DNA of 45,290 bases. Source: an uncultured Pirellulaceae bacterium (lineage in GTDB: Bacteria; Planctomycetota; Planctomycetia; Pirellulales; Pirellulaceae). Positions within the stretch are counted from its first letter, which is position 1. Each line of letters starts with the position of its first letter. Shown one piece after another: positions 26,316 through 35,679 of this stretch. The stretch lies in the NCBI GenBank assembly GCA_905480235.1, contig CAJQPP010000036.1, positions 1 through 45,290 of the forward strand, written 5' to 3'. Under the pieces are notes generated by a model. That model did not search any database, had not been told where the DNA came from, and saw nothing but the letters and a program-made list of their open reading frames with translations. The translations under genes and the position numbers were made by a program.

Positions 26316-27287
26316 TTAATAATTGGGGGTTGGGGGACGGTACTGCTCAGGATCGATCGTCTTAAACCATTGAATGGTCTTCTCTAAACCTTCACGCAAA
26401 GCAACCTTGGGTTCCCAGTCGAGATGTTTTTTAGCCAAAGTAATATCCGGCTGGCGGCGCGTCGGGTCATCCAGGGGTAGTGGTTTGTAAACCAATTGGG
26501 AAGGAGCACCCGTTAACTCAATTACCATCTCCGCTAGTTGTTTGATGGTGTATTCGCCCGGATTCCCCATATTCATGGGACCGATCTGTTCGTCTTGATT
26601 CATCAACCTCAAGAACCCTTCCACTAAATCGTCTCGATAACAAAACGATCGTGTTTGGGATCCATCACCAAAGATAGTGATGTCTGATCCGTCCAACGCT
26701 TGGCGAATAAAATTGGAAACAACTCGCCCGTCGAAAGGATGCATCCGAGGCCCGTAGGTATTGAAAATTCGGCAGATGCGAACTTTCAGTTTATGCATGC
26801 GATGGTAATCCATAAAAATGGTCTCCGCTGCTCGCTTGCCTTCGTCATAGCAGGCACGAATTCCGATCGGGTTCACGCAGCCACGGTAAGATTCCGGTTG
26901 CGGGTGGACCTCGGGATCTCCGTAAACTTCACTGGTTAAAGCTTGGAAAACTTTCGCGTTACAACGCTTTGCCATGCCCAGCAAATTGAAGGCTCCGATT
27001 ACCGAAGTTTTCATCGTTTTGATCGGGTTGTATTGATAATGGCCTGGCGCGGCAGGGCAGGCCAGGTTGTAAATTTGGTCGACTTCGAGAAAAAGCGGAT
27101 GCACGATATCGTGACGCATCAGCTCGAAATTGGAATTTCCGAGCAGGTGCTCAACATTGGATTTTTGACTCGTAAAAAAATTATCTACGCAGATCACGTC
27201 ATGTCCGTCTGCGACCAATCTCTCACAAAGATGAGATCCCAAAAAACCTGCGCCGCCCGTAACCAATACCCGCTTACTCGTTGACAT
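26316..27287 (-). CDS. UDP-glucuronate decarboxylase (UDP-xylose synthase), SDR family
   Basis: An NAD-dependent extended short-chain dehydrogenase that converts UDP-glucuronate to UDP-xylose for cell-surface polysaccharide. The 323-residue protein has the Rossmann motif TGGAGFLG (10-17) and [15 protein letters not shown], typical of UXS. It also has [28 protein letters not shown], the catalytic Tyr147-x3-Lys151 (YDEGK), [21 protein letters not shown] and [12 protein letters not shown]. These blocks are specific to UXS rather than to GalE or dTDP-glucose dehydratase. The ATG at 27287 is used; a start five codons earlier is possible. It is divergent from the ThuA-like gene. Confidence 0.93.
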   Translation of the reverse strand: MSTSKRVLVTGGAGFLGSHLCERLVADGHDVICVDNFFTSQKSNVEHLLGNSNFELMRHDIVHPLFLEVDQIYNLACPAAPGHYQYNPIKTMKTSVIGAFNLLGMAKRCNAKVFQALTSEVYGDPEVHPQPESYRGCVNPIGIRACYDEGKRAAETIFMDYHRMHKLKVRICRIFNTYGPRMHPFDGRVVSNFIRQALDGSDITIFGDGSQTRSFCYRDDLVEGFLRLMNQDEQIGPMNMGNPGEYTIKQLAEMVIELTGAPSQLVYKPLPLDDPTRRQPDITLAKKHLDWEPKVALREGLEKTIQWFKTIDPEQYRPPTPNY

Positions 27288-27463
27288 TCCGTACTTCCCC
27301 AATAAATCGCCCTGACGGCTGAAACATGTCGGGCTCGATCTTGCTACAATAAATTACAGATTGCCAAGACTGAAATCCCACAACCGGTGCCAAGTATAAT
27401 TTAAAAGTTTGGATCGCCGCAGTGGGCCTCAACTGTTTCTCAAAAACTGGGAGTTCCTTTCAC

Positions 27464-28405
27464 ATGAAGTTCATTCTGCCACGAGGATTCGCGGTTTTAT
27501 TTTTATCGCTCCTCGTTTACCTACCTTCCCTGCAAGCCCAACCCGACCAGCAAAGCGTCATTCTGTTCCTCGCCGGAAGGCCCAGTCATGGTTACGGAGC
27601 TCATGAACATTACGCTGGGTGCCAATTACTTGCCAAAAGCCTCGAAGAAGCCATGGACAATGTGACGACACAGGTGATCCGCACAAAATGGCCCACAGAA
27701 GGCCAACTAGCGATTGCTGATGTCATCGTGATGTATAGCGATGGAGGCGGGGGCCATCCTGTTAATAAACACCTAGAACAAGTTGACCGCCTCGCGAAAT
27801 CTGGAGTCGGTATTGTTTGCATTCATTACGCTGTAGAAGTCCCCAAAGGTAAATCAGGCGAGAAATTTCTCGACTGGATCGGCGGCTATTTCGAAACGGA
27901 CTGGTCGGTGAATCCGCACTGGCGAGCCGAATTTACGGAACTACCAGACCACCCGGTCACACGCGGTGTGAATCCCTTTTCGTCACAAGACGAATGGTAT
28001 TACCACATGCGATTTCGAGACAACATGCAGGGCGTCACGCCCATTCTTAGCGCCATTCCCCCGGAATCTACTTTGTCGCGTCCAGACGGACCACACAGCG
28101 GCAACCCCCACGTGCGAGCCAAAGCCGGACAACCGCAGCACGTTGCCTGGGCAACCGAACGTGAAGATGGTGGGCGAGGATTCGGATTCACAGGAGGCCA
28201 TTTCCACTGGAATTGGGGCAATGATGATTTCCGACGCCTCATGCTTAACGCCATTGTTTGGACCGCTAAACAGGAAGTTCCCGAAAACGGAGTGCCCATC
28301 GAAAACGTCAATCTGGCGGCGTTAAAAGACAACCAGGACTTTGACGAACCCAAAAAATTGGACGTCGACAAGATTCGCAAGGTCCACGGCATCGATAGTA
28401 AATAG
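27464..28405 (+). CDS. Secreted ThuA-like domain protein
   Basis: A 313-residue protein with a signal peptide (1-25, PSLQA-QP) and a ThuA-like, class-I-glutamine-amidotransferase fold. Recognisable blocks are FLAGRPSHGYGAHEHYAGCQLLAKSL near the mature N-terminus, DVIVMYSDGGGGHPVN, GVGIVCIHYAVEVPKG, and the family-typical DEWYYHMRF and GRGFGFTGGHFHWNW. Planctomycetes carry many exported ThuA-like proteins, often with sugar oxidation genes. The biochemical activity is not well established and is likely carbohydrate-related. The ATG at 27464 is chosen because the signal peptide begins there. Confidence 0.85.
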   Translation: MKFILPRGFAVLFLSLLVYLPSLQAQPDQQSVILFLAGRPSHGYGAHEHYAGCQLLAKSLEEAMDNVTTQVIRTKWPTEGQLAIADVIVMYSDGGGGHPVNKHLEQVDRLAKSGVGIVCIHYAVEVPKGKSGEKFLDWIGGYFETDWSVNPHWRAEFTELPDHPVTRGVNPFSSQDEWYYHMRFRDNMQGVTPILSAIPPESTLSRPDGPHSGNPHVRAKAGQPQHVAWATEREDGGRGFGFTGGHFHWNWGNDDFRRLMLNAIVWTAKQEVPENGVPIENVNLAALKDNQDFDEPKKLDVDKIRKVHGIDSK

Positions 28406-28435
28406 TAGAACGCCCGACGCTGCTTCCTTTGTGTG

Positions 28436-29854
28436 TTAACGTATGGCTTTGAATGCCGCTAAAGCACGCTCGCGTCCCGCTTTGTAATCCACGATATAGG
28501 ATGGGTAATCGAGTCCGGAAGCAGCTTGGGCAAATTTATTGACGTCGTGCAGTTGCGATGCAGGCACACTTTCTAACTCCGGACAATACTGCTTTATAAA
28601 AAGGCCGTCGGGATCAAAGCGTTTGCTCTGACTAAATGGATTAAAAATTCTAAAGTAGGGTACGGAATCCGTACCCGTGGATGCGGACCATTGCCAACCA
28701 CCGTTGTTGGCTGCCAGATCACCATCCACCAATTTTTCCATGAAGTACTTCTCGCCTTCTCGCCAATCCACTAACAGATTCTTCGTTAAAAACATCGCCG
28801 TCACCATCCGCAAGCGATTGTGCATCCACCCGGTCTGATTCAGTTGTCGCATCCCCGCGTCGACAATAGGGTACCCGGTCATCCCCGACTTCCACGCAAG
28901 TAGATCCTTTTGGTCAGTTCGCCAGTCGACCTGGTCGGTCTTCTCCTTAAACGGCCGGTCTTGGGAAACGCGTGGGAATCCCCATAGCACATGCGTATAA
29001 AAATCTCGCCAAGTCAACTCGGAAATCCAAACGCCAACACCCGAATCCTTTTCAATAGCAGCCGGATGAGCGGCCAGCATCGCGGTCACGCATTGTCGAG
29101 GTGAAATCACACCTGCTGCAAGGTAGGGCGAAAGGCGACTGGTGCCCTGAATGCTCGGGACGTCTCTACCGGTTCCATAATTTTCCACGTTGCTCAGGAA
29201 ATCAAGCAGCCTGCGGTCGGCTTCTTTCTCACCCGCTGGCCACAATCTGGAAATTGCTTCATCAACTTGCTCAGAGCCATTCCATGAACTCGGTACCTCA
29301 CTGGGCTCGATCCCAGTTGCTGTCTGTTTGGCGGGGGTCTCCATAACCTCCAAATATTCGCGCATGAGCGAATCCCAAACTCTGCGATACGGGGTGTAGA
29401 CCGAGTAAAACCGCCCGTCTTTCGTTTGAATATCCTTTGGCGGAACGATCACCCGGTCATGAAACAAACTCATGGCTAACGAATGCTCGTTCAGCAATTC
29501 ACGGACGGCTCGATCACGCCGCAGCTCATAAGTTTCGTACTCTCGATTGGCGAACAGGGCATCACAATCATGTGTTTGCATGACTTCCAACACGGCCTCG
29601 GGGCATTCCGCATAGGTATCGGATTTAACAATCAACAAGGGAATGTTGAGCTTCCTAAGCTTTACCGAAAGCTGAGCGAGATTTCGCAACCAAAAGTCAA
29701 CCTTCACCGCCGCGTCGTGGTGTTGCCTCCATTGATCCTCACTGACCGTAAAGATCCCCACCACGCCTTCATCCGCGAATTGGCAGGCGTGGTGCAACGC
29801 AGTATGGTCCGCCACCCTTAAATCCCGTCGAAACCAAACAAGTGCTCGTGGCAT
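28436..29854 (-). CDS. phrB: Deoxyribodipyrimidine photolyase, class I CPD type
   Basis: Blue-light-dependent flavoenzyme that splits cyclobutane pyrimidine dimers. At 472 residues it matches E. coli PhrB in length. The N-terminal antenna domain opens ALVWFRRDLRVADHTALHHA. The C-terminal FAD and DNA-binding region has ELTWRDFYTHVLWGFPRV, WKSGMTGYPIVDAGMRQL, TGWMHNRLRMVTAMFLTKNLL, and the NNGGWQWSASTGTDSVPYFRIFNP signature with the Trp residues of electron transfer. The ATG at 29854 has GAGG upstream at slightly long spacing. It is divergent from the rhamnulose-phosphate aldolase gene. Confidence 0.95.
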   Translation of the reverse strand: MPRALVWFRRDLRVADHTALHHACQFADEGVVGIFTVSEDQWRQHHDAAVKVDFWLRNLAQLSVKLRKLNIPLLIVKSDTYAECPEAVLEVMQTHDCDALFANREYETYELRRDRAVRELLNEHSLAMSLFHDRVIVPPKDIQTKDGRFYSVYTPYRRVWDSLMREYLEVMETPAKQTATGIEPSEVPSSWNGSEQVDEAISRLWPAGEKEADRRLLDFLSNVENYGTGRDVPSIQGTSRLSPYLAAGVISPRQCVTAMLAAHPAAIEKDSGVGVWISELTWRDFYTHVLWGFPRVSQDRPFKEKTDQVDWRTDQKDLLAWKSGMTGYPIVDAGMRQLNQTGWMHNRLRMVTAMFLTKNLLVDWREGEKYFMEKLVDGDLAANNGGWQWSASTGTDSVPYFRIFNPFSQSKRFDPDGLFIKQYCPELESVPASQLHDVNKFAQAASGLDYPSYIVDYKAGRERALAAFKAIR

Positions 29855-29993
29855 GGGTAATTAATCCTCTGAAAATAGCGAGCTAGAGATCTGGCCAAAC
29901 CTTGGCCTAAATCAACAGTTGACAGTAAACCGCGTTGTGCGAACATAAACAACATCTTATTGAACGTTTCGCAAATCCCTACCCAAGCGCAAA

Positions 29994-32213
29994 ATGTCTA
30001 CCACTGCCCAATCATTAAAACACGTTCATCGTCATTGGAACGATGATGAGGCCGCGAAACTTTCCCCGGCAGAACGGCTGGTTTACCGCTCAAATTGTCT
30101 CGGAAAAGACCAAAGAATCACCAATACCGGCGGAGGAAACACGTCCTCCAAGATCATGGTAGCTGACCCCCTGACGGGTCAAGAGACCGATGTGCTTTGG
30201 GTCAAAGGATCGGGGGGCGATTTACGTACCGCCAAAGTAGAAAATTTCGCTTCGCTTTACATGAATAAATTGCTGGGACTGATTCCCCATTACCAGAGCC
30301 AACCAGACAACGGGCCGAAAACGCCTGCGGAAGACGACATGGTCGGTTATTTTCCGCACTGCACGTTCAACTTGAATCCGCGAGCCAGCTCGATCGACAC
30401 CCCGCTACATGGTTTCCTGCCGGCCCGCCATGTCGATCACATGCACCCCAATAGCGTCATCGCCATTGCGGCCTGCGATCGCAGCAAAGAGCTTACCCAA
30501 GAGATCTTTGGAGATGAGATCGGCTGGGTGCCTTGGTTGCGGCCCGGATTTGAATTGGGCCTGATGATGAAGCGAGAAATCGATGCGAACCCTAACCTCA
30601 AAGGCTTGGTCATGGGTCAGCATGGGGTGATTAATTGGGCGGATGACGATCGCGAATGTTACGACATGACATTATCGTTGATCGAAAAAGCGGCTGAGTT
30701 TATCGAATCCAAAGATAAGGGCGAGCAGACTTTTGGCGGTCAGAAACACACCAACCTGGGAGCCGAACCGCAAGAGCAATTGCTGGTTCAATTACTCCCT
30801 TGGTTACGCGGCCAAGTATCTCAGCAAAATAAATTTGTGGGCACCATCGAAACGCGGGAATCCATCACGCGTTTTGTGAACTCCCACGATGCGGAGCGCT
30901 TAGCCGAATTAGGAACAAGTTGTCCGGACCATTTCTTGCGGACTAAAATCAAACCACTTTACGTCGATTGGGACCCCACGACCTTCAGCGGTGCGGAGGA
31001 AGCGCAGCAAGCCTCCTTGGAGGATCTCAAATCTAAATTGACATCCGGCTTGGAACAGTACCGGAAAGACTATTGTGCCTATTACGAAGCCTGCAAGCAT
31101 GATAACTCTCCTGCGATGCGGGATCCCAACCCCACGGTCATCCTGATTCCCGGAGTAGGGATGATCGCATGGGGCAAAGATAAAAGTGAATCCAGAGTAA
31201 CCGCTGAGTTTTACACTTGCGCCGTCGAGGTAATGCGTGGCGCCGAGGCCATGGGCAACTACATTGCACTGCCCAAGCAAGAGGCGTTCGATATCGAATA
31301 CTGGTTACTGGAAGAAGCCAAACTCAAAAGAAAGCCCCCCGAAAAAGAAATGTCACGAGATATCATCGTCGTCATTGGTGCCGGCAATGGTATTGGCAAA
31401 GAAGTTGCCCACCGCTTGGCCAAAGAAGGGGCTCATGTGGTTTGCTCGGACCTAAACGAAGCGGCCGCTCAAACTACGGCCGATGAATTGACGTCCATCT
31501 ATGGCGTTGGCGTAGGGGTTGCGGGTACCGGAATTTCCGGATGTGGACGCGCCATTGGTGCCGGCGTTGATATCACCTGTCGCGATTCCATTCAGGATTT
31601 AATCAAGCAAACACTGTGGGCCTATGGTGGCGTCGATCGCGTCATTGTCACCGCAGGAGTATTTGTAGCACCCGGAAGCGACGGCAAGGTCAGCGATGAG
31701 CAGTGGCAATTCACTTTCGATGTCAATGTCCGAGGCAGTTACAATGTCGTCGATGAATTACGCGATTTATTTGCCAAACAAGGTTTGCCCGCCGCGGTTG
31801 TTTTGACCACCAGCGTGAATGGCGTGGTCAGTAAAAAAGGATCAGTTGCTTACGACACATCAAAAGCGGCTGCCAACCACTTGGTCCGCGAATTGGCAAT
31901 CGAACTCGCTCCACTCGTGCGAGTCAACGCCGTGGCTCCCGCCACCGTGGTCGCCGGCTCCACCATGTTCCCTCGCGATCGGGTTATTGCCTCACTGACG
32001 AAATACGACATCCCATTTGATGAATCGGGTTCCGAGGACGATCTGCGGAATCTGCTGGCAGAATTTTACGCCCAGCGGACACTGACCAAACAGTCCATTA
32101 CGCCCGCCGACCAAGCGGAAGCGATCTACTTCCTCGCATCCAACCGATCCAGTAAAACCACCGGCCAAATCCTCAACGTGGATGGCGGATTACACGAAGC
32201 CTTCCAGCGCTAA
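29994..32213 (+). CDS. Bifunctional rhamnulose-1-phosphate aldolase / short-chain dehydrogenase
   Basis: A 739-residue fusion. The N-terminal two-thirds is a zinc class II aldolase (GGGNTSSK near 46, HMH at 149-151, GQHGVINWADDDRECYD near 213). It cleaves rhamnulose-1-phosphate to dihydroxyacetone phosphate and L-lactaldehyde. The C-terminal third (from about 455) is a short-chain dehydrogenase with IGAGNGIGKEVAHRL and the catalytic YDTSK. It probably acts on L-lactaldehyde or a related product. The architecture is that of the RhaD/RhaE-type fusions found in planctomycetes, where the lactaldehyde is handled by a fucose/rhamnose microcompartment. No shell genes are in the window. The rhamnulokinase is about 20 kb to the left. 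Confidence 0.92.
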   Translation: MSTTAQSLKHVHRHWNDDEAAKLSPAERLVYRSNCLGKDQRITNTGGGNTSSKIMVADPLTGQETDVLWVKGSGGDLRTAKVENFASLYMNKLLGLIPHYQSQPDNGPKTPAEDDMVGYFPHCTFNLNPRASSIDTPLHGFLPARHVDHMHPNSVIAIAACDRSKELTQEIFGDEIGWVPWLRPGFELGLMMKREIDANPNLKGLVMGQHGVINWADDDRECYDMTLSLIEKAAEFIESKDKGEQTFGGQKHTNLGAEPQEQLLVQLLPWLRGQVSQQNKFVGTIETRESITRFVNSHDAERLAELGTSCPDHFLRTKIKPLYVDWDPTTFSGAEEAQQASLEDLKSKLTSGLEQYRKDYCAYYEACKHDNSPAMRDPNPTVILIPGVGMIAWGKDKSESRVTAEFYTCAVEVMRGAEAMGNYIALPKQEAFDIEYWLLEEAKLKRKPPEKEMSRDIIVVIGAGNGIGKEVAHRLAKEGAHVVCSDLNEAAAQTTADELTSIYGVGVGVAGTGISGCGRAIGAGVDITCRDSIQDLIKQTLWAYGGVDRVIVTAGVFVAPGSDGKVSDEQWQFTFDVNVRGSYNVVDELRDLFAKQGLPAAVVLTTSVNGVVSKKGSVAYDTSKAAANHLVRELAIELAPLVRVNAVAPATVVAGSTMFPRDRVIASLTKYDIPFDESGSEDDLRNLLAEFYAQRTLTKQSITPADQAEAIYFLASNRSSKTTGQILNVDGGLHEAFQR

Positions 32214-32220
32214 GCCTAAT

Positions 32221-32262
32221 CGCAGCCAACTCAACGCAGCCAACTCGGTGCAGACAACTCGG
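32221..32262. repeat. Three tandem 14-bp repeats
   Basis: Units at 32221-32234, 32235-32248 and 32249-32262 share the pattern CGCAGCCAACTCGG with two to four differences. They lie directly after the stop of the aldolase/dehydrogenase gene and run into the hairpin at 32257-32286. Confidence 0.7.
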
Positions 32263-32286
32263 GCGTCGGAATCTCTTCGCCCGAGT
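32257..32286. terminator. Strong GC-rich hairpin between convergent genes
   Basis: ACTCGGGCG (32257-32265) pairs perfectly with CGCCCGAGT (32278-32286), nine base pairs with a twelve-base loop. No T-run follows on either strand. It sits between the convergent aldolase and FAD oxidoreductase genes and may stabilise or punctuate both 3' ends. Confidence 0.45.
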
Positions 32287-32311
32287 CAGGTGGCACACTT
32301 CAAATCGGCTT

Positions 32312-33904
32312 TCAATTTTTTCCGGCGGGTACCGCGAGGTCGTTGATTACTTGGCGAGCGGCGAGTTTCCCCGGGCCACCCATGACGCAACCACCAGGGT
32401 GGGTGCCCGAACCACATTGGTAATATCCCGAAATCGGTGTGCGGTACTGGTTCCAACCAGGAGCAGGGCGATTCAAGAACATCTGTTCGGAAAAAAGCTC
32501 GCCCATAAAGATATTGCCCTCTGTCAATCCAGTCACGTTTTCGATATCCAAAGGCGTCACGATTTCACGGTGCTCCACTAAACCATGGAAGCCCGGAAAA
32601 AATTCATTCAGAGTATTCTCGACCGTATCGCCTAATTTCTCGCGCTCGGTAGCCCATGCCCCGTCCGTCAAGTGATAGGGCGTGTACATGACAAAACAAG
32701 ACATGACATGTTTGCCGGGCGGACTCATTTCAGGGTCCACCGTGGATTGCACACAGCAGTCGATGAATGGTTTCCTGCTGAAACGACCTGCCTTGGCATC
32801 AGCAAAAGCATCCTCGAGATATTGCATTGACGGCCCCACATTGACGAATCCTGTAAAGGGGTCCACGCGCCCGTTTAACGCCGGAAACTTGGGCAAGCCG
32901 TTTAAGGCGAAATTCACTTTGGAGGCGCTACCTTGAAATTTGAACTGGGTGATGCTTTGATTCAAATCAGCAGGTAGATCTTTGGCATCTACGAGCTGAG
33001 TAAAGGTACGCTTGGGATCGAGTGCGCTGACGACGATGTCAGCACGCAGTTCTTGACCATTTTCCAGAACCACTCCTTCCACTTTCCCACTATCGTAGAT
33101 CACGTGGTCGACTCCATGCCCGGTCATTACCGTAGCACCCCAAGCTTGGGCGGCACGAGCAAGAACTTGCGTGAAGCCGCCGTTTCCACCTTTATGAAAT
33201 CCCCAGTCGCCAAAGACACCATCGTATTCGCCCATCTTATGCAGCAACCAAACGATGCCGGACTTTTTGTCGCTGGGACTGATCATACTTCCAATAATCG
33301 CGCTGGAGGCAATATTAGACTTGAGCAACTCGCATTCAAAATAGTCATTGAGGATGTCGGCAGCACTGCCATTCCACAATCGGTCGATGAGTCCTTGAAC
33401 GTCAGCAGGTAGGTTTTGCAGATAATCTTTAACTTCCTGGCAATGTGCGATATCTTCCACGCGGTTGCTAACGGCGTTCGGGGGTATCGCATCCAACAGC
33501 GGCTTGAGTGCGAAGCAGACGCGGTCGAAGAGATGGCTTAAGTCTCGGTAGGATTCTGCGTCCTGCCGCGAATGACGACTGACCTCATGAAAGTTCTGGT
33601 CTTTATCCGCCCCTAAAAGCAGGTACTCACCGTCGAACCCTGGTTGGAATGTGCTGCTCATCGGTAACACCATCATGCCGTGCTTTACCAATTGCAGATC
33701 TTGCACGATATCGGGGCGAATCAAGCTGATCGCATAGGAGAAGGTTGTAAATTGATATCCGGGTAGCAGTTCCTCCGTGATTGCCGCGCCACCCACCATG
33801 GGTCTACGTTCTAGGATTAACGTCTTTAAGCCGGACTTGGCAAGGTAAGCACCATTCACCAAACCATTGTGTCCGCCACCAATGACGATTGCATCGTATT
33901 TCAT
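32312..33904 (-). CDS. FAD-dependent oxidoreductase, PYROXD2/phytoene-desaturase-like
   Basis: A 530-residue flavoprotein of the COG1233 family. The dinucleotide-binding motif is at the N-terminus (AIVIGGGHNGL, 5-15, then YLAKSGLKTLILERRPMVGGAA). A middle motif VVSALDPKRTFTQLV follows, and the C-terminal FAD-contact region is YYQCGSGTHPGGCVMGGPGKLAA. This GSGTHPGGCV block is typical of the PYROXD2-like branch. The true substrate is unknown. The ATG at 33904 has AGGAAA seven bases upstream. The gene follows the GcvT-like gene by 73 bases on the same strand, so the two proteins are probably made together. Confidence 0.85.
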   Translation of the reverse strand: MKYDAIVIGGGHNGLVNGAYLAKSGLKTLILERRPMVGGAAITEELLPGYQFTTFSYAISLIRPDIVQDLQLVKHGMMVLPMSSTFQPGFDGEYLLLGADKDQNFHEVSRHSRQDAESYRDLSHLFDRVCFALKPLLDAIPPNAVSNRVEDIAHCQEVKDYLQNLPADVQGLIDRLWNGSAADILNDYFECELLKSNIASSAIIGSMISPSDKKSGIVWLLHKMGEYDGVFGDWGFHKGGNGGFTQVLARAAQAWGATVMTGHGVDHVIYDSGKVEGVVLENGQELRADIVVSALDPKRTFTQLVDAKDLPADLNQSITQFKFQGSASKVNFALNGLPKFPALNGRVDPFTGFVNVGPSMQYLEDAFADAKAGRFSRKPFIDCCVQSTVDPEMSPPGKHVMSCFVMYTPYHLTDGAWATEREKLGDTVENTLNEFFPGFHGLVEHREIVTPLDIENVTGLTEGNIFMGELFSEQMFLNRPAPGWNQYRTPISGYYQCGSGTHPGGCVMGGPGKLAARQVINDLAVPAGKN

Positions 33905-33977
33905 TTCAAATTTCCTAAGGCAGATATTTCTACTGCGTAATCCTTCGCGAAACCTTGAAACCAAGGGTCGCGTTCAA

Positions 33978-35210
33978 TCATTGCTTACCAAACTGCGAGG
34001 TCTTCCGGGCTGGATTAAAAAACGGCACGCGGGCCACGTGAGCAAGCACATTCTGTGGCTTTTTGATAACGGGAATCTCCAAGTCGACCTGCGTACCTGA
34101 TTTGGCCAATTCCAAGGGTAATTTAGCGAGGGCAATAGGGCGGCGCAGCAATGACGAATATAAAAAACTTGTCGCATACCCCACATAATCCCATTCGACA
34201 TCTCCACGCCGGTAAATAGACATCGTTGATTCGCTGTAGACACCGTGCTTGGGTGGCATGATGCCGGCTTCCACGTGAACCCGTTCGTAATCATGCCAAT
34301 CAATCTCCAACCCCACAGTAGTCCAACGCTGGGTCTTATTTTTGAGTTGCGTTTCGATAGCATCACGCCCAATAAAATCTCGTTGATCCTTTGCCAGTTT
34401 TCGAAACATCCACCCCCAACCAAGCTCGCAAGGCGTTTCTCTCTGAGCATCTACCCAAGCAAATCGAGCCGACGAGAAATCCACATCCAACAACAACAAG
34501 CCTGCTTCCACGCGGGCCATTTTTAACGCTGTCGTGCCCATCGGTGTAATGTTGTAATTTCGACCGGCGGCCATCACGACATCCCACAGGCTTAACGCAT
34601 CCTCGGTAGACGTCCAAATCTCGTAACCTAAATCCCCTGTAAAACCCGTCCGTGAAAGGACCACTGGCATTCCGTTGATATGAGTCCGAGCGACTCCGAA
34701 ATAGGGCAGGTTCGCGGCATCAATATTAAGGGCCTGCAAAACGTCGAATGCATGGGGTCCCTGCAGTGCCAGAATACCGTACTCCTCGGAGATATCGTCA
34801 ATCTCCAAATTTAAGTAAGCGCCGGCAGCGGCCAGCTGGCGAAAATATCGAAGGGTCGGCTCTGCGGCGGTTAACCAGTATTCATTTTTCGCGACATGCA
34901 GAATAACTCCATCCTGCAACACAAACCCTTCCTCGTTACACCAACAGGTGTACTGCGCCTGGTCAACCTGACACTCGTTAATATCACGCGATAGAACCTT
35001 CTCGAGGAAAGACTTCGCATCGTCCCCTTTAATGACATACTTAAAAAGCGGAGAGGTATCCAGTAACGCTACCGAATTCCGAATGGCATAATATTCGTCC
35101 GTTTCGGAATACTGATACCGAGGCGCAACCAGATACCCGGACCAATGCTTCCAAATCCCAGTTTCATTTAAGGCGATCAATCGATCGTGAAAAGGCGTCG
35201 TCTGGGGCAT
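33978..35210 (-). CDS. GcvT-like folate-dependent aminomethyltransferase/demethylase family protein
   Basis: A 410-residue member of the glycine-cleavage T-protein family, with the folate-binding barrel and C-terminal barrel. Visible blocks are YAIRNSVALLDTSPLFKYVIKG, FLEKVLSRDIN, the strand GFVLQDGVILHV (in place of the usual GGVLDDLIVY), LALQGPHAFDVLQAL, SRTGFTGDLGYEIW and ALKMARVEAGLLLLDVDF. Such proteins take a one-carbon unit from an N-methyl, O-methyl or S-methyl donor onto tetrahydrofolate. Pairing with a flavin oxidase suggests oxidative demethylation of an unknown donor. It is not the glycine cleavage gcvT itself, as no gcvH or gcvP is near. The ATG at 35210 is preferred over an upstream in-frame codon at 35246. 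Confidence 0.8.
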   Translation of the reverse strand: MPQTTPFHDRLIALNETGIWKHWSGYLVAPRYQYSETDEYYAIRNSVALLDTSPLFKYVIKGDDAKSFLEKVLSRDINECQVDQAQYTCWCNEEGFVLQDGVILHVAKNEYWLTAAEPTLRYFRQLAAAGAYLNLEIDDISEEYGILALQGPHAFDVLQALNIDAANLPYFGVARTHINGMPVVLSRTGFTGDLGYEIWTSTEDALSLWDVVMAAGRNYNITPMGTTALKMARVEAGLLLLDVDFSSARFAWVDAQRETPCELGWGWMFRKLAKDQRDFIGRDAIETQLKNKTQRWTTVGLEIDWHDYERVHVEAGIMPPKHGVYSESTMSIYRRGDVEWDYVGYATSFLYSSLLRRPIALAKLPLELAKSGTQVDLEIPVIKKPQNVLAHVARVPFFNPARKTSQFGKQ

Positions 35211-35307
35211 GGTTTCTGCTCGCAAGCTTATTTTTAAGACAAACAATCAAATTAGTATTCGCCGACGTAGTTGGGGAGCTTGGCTTCCCGTCGCCGCATT
35301 GCGTTGG

Positions 35308-35679
35308 TTATTGCAATACCGCGGATAGACGTTCGATCGTTTCCGGCGCCTGTAGAGCAGCTTTCCCAAACCCTGGAAGAGCGCCTTCCGCCACGGCCTC
35401 TTGCTGAGCTTCGTCCAAATTGGAAACGAGCATGACTGAAATATCGGCCGTCGCGGGAATTGATTTCAAACTGCGTAAAGTTTCAACGCCTTGGCTACCT
35501 GTCGCATCATAAATTCGATTTAGCAAAACAAGTTCAAAGCCTTCCTCTTGCACGGCAGTCAATGCCTCATCGTGGGTTTCCGCCTGGCGAATCGTAACCG
35601 AAAAATTCTGCGTCAAAAAACGGGAGAGCATATCGTTATCGGGACCGCATTGTCCAACATTAAGTACGCGTTTCGGCAT
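35308..35679 (-). CDS. Stand-alone pseudo-receiver (degenerate REC) protein
   Basis: A 123-residue protein with the outline of a response-regulator receiver domain (KRVLNVGQCGPDNDMLSRFL ... FELVLLNRIYDA ... ISVMLVSN ... GFGKAAL). The acidic pair after beta-1 is absent and the phospho-acceptor Asp is replaced by Asn54. Ser86 and Lys106 remain in the switch positions. It therefore probably cannot be phosphorylated in the usual way and may act as a constitutive or ligand-sensing partner. The ATG at 35679 follows GAGG by about nine bases; overlapping in-frame ATGs at 35688 and 35685 are possible. It is 97 bases upstream of the GcvT-like gene, same strand. Confidence 0.65.
   Translation of the reverse strand: MPKRVLNVGQCGPDNDMLSRFLTQNFSVTIRQAETHDEALTAVQEEGFELVLLNRIYDATGSQGVETLRSLKSIPATADISVMLVSNLDEAQQEAVAEGALPGFGKAALQAPETIERLSAVLQ

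Noticed and set aside
33978..35210. Glycine cleavage system gcvT
   Set aside because: No gcvH or gcvP nearby, an altered active-site strand, and tandem pairing with a flavin oxidoreductase.
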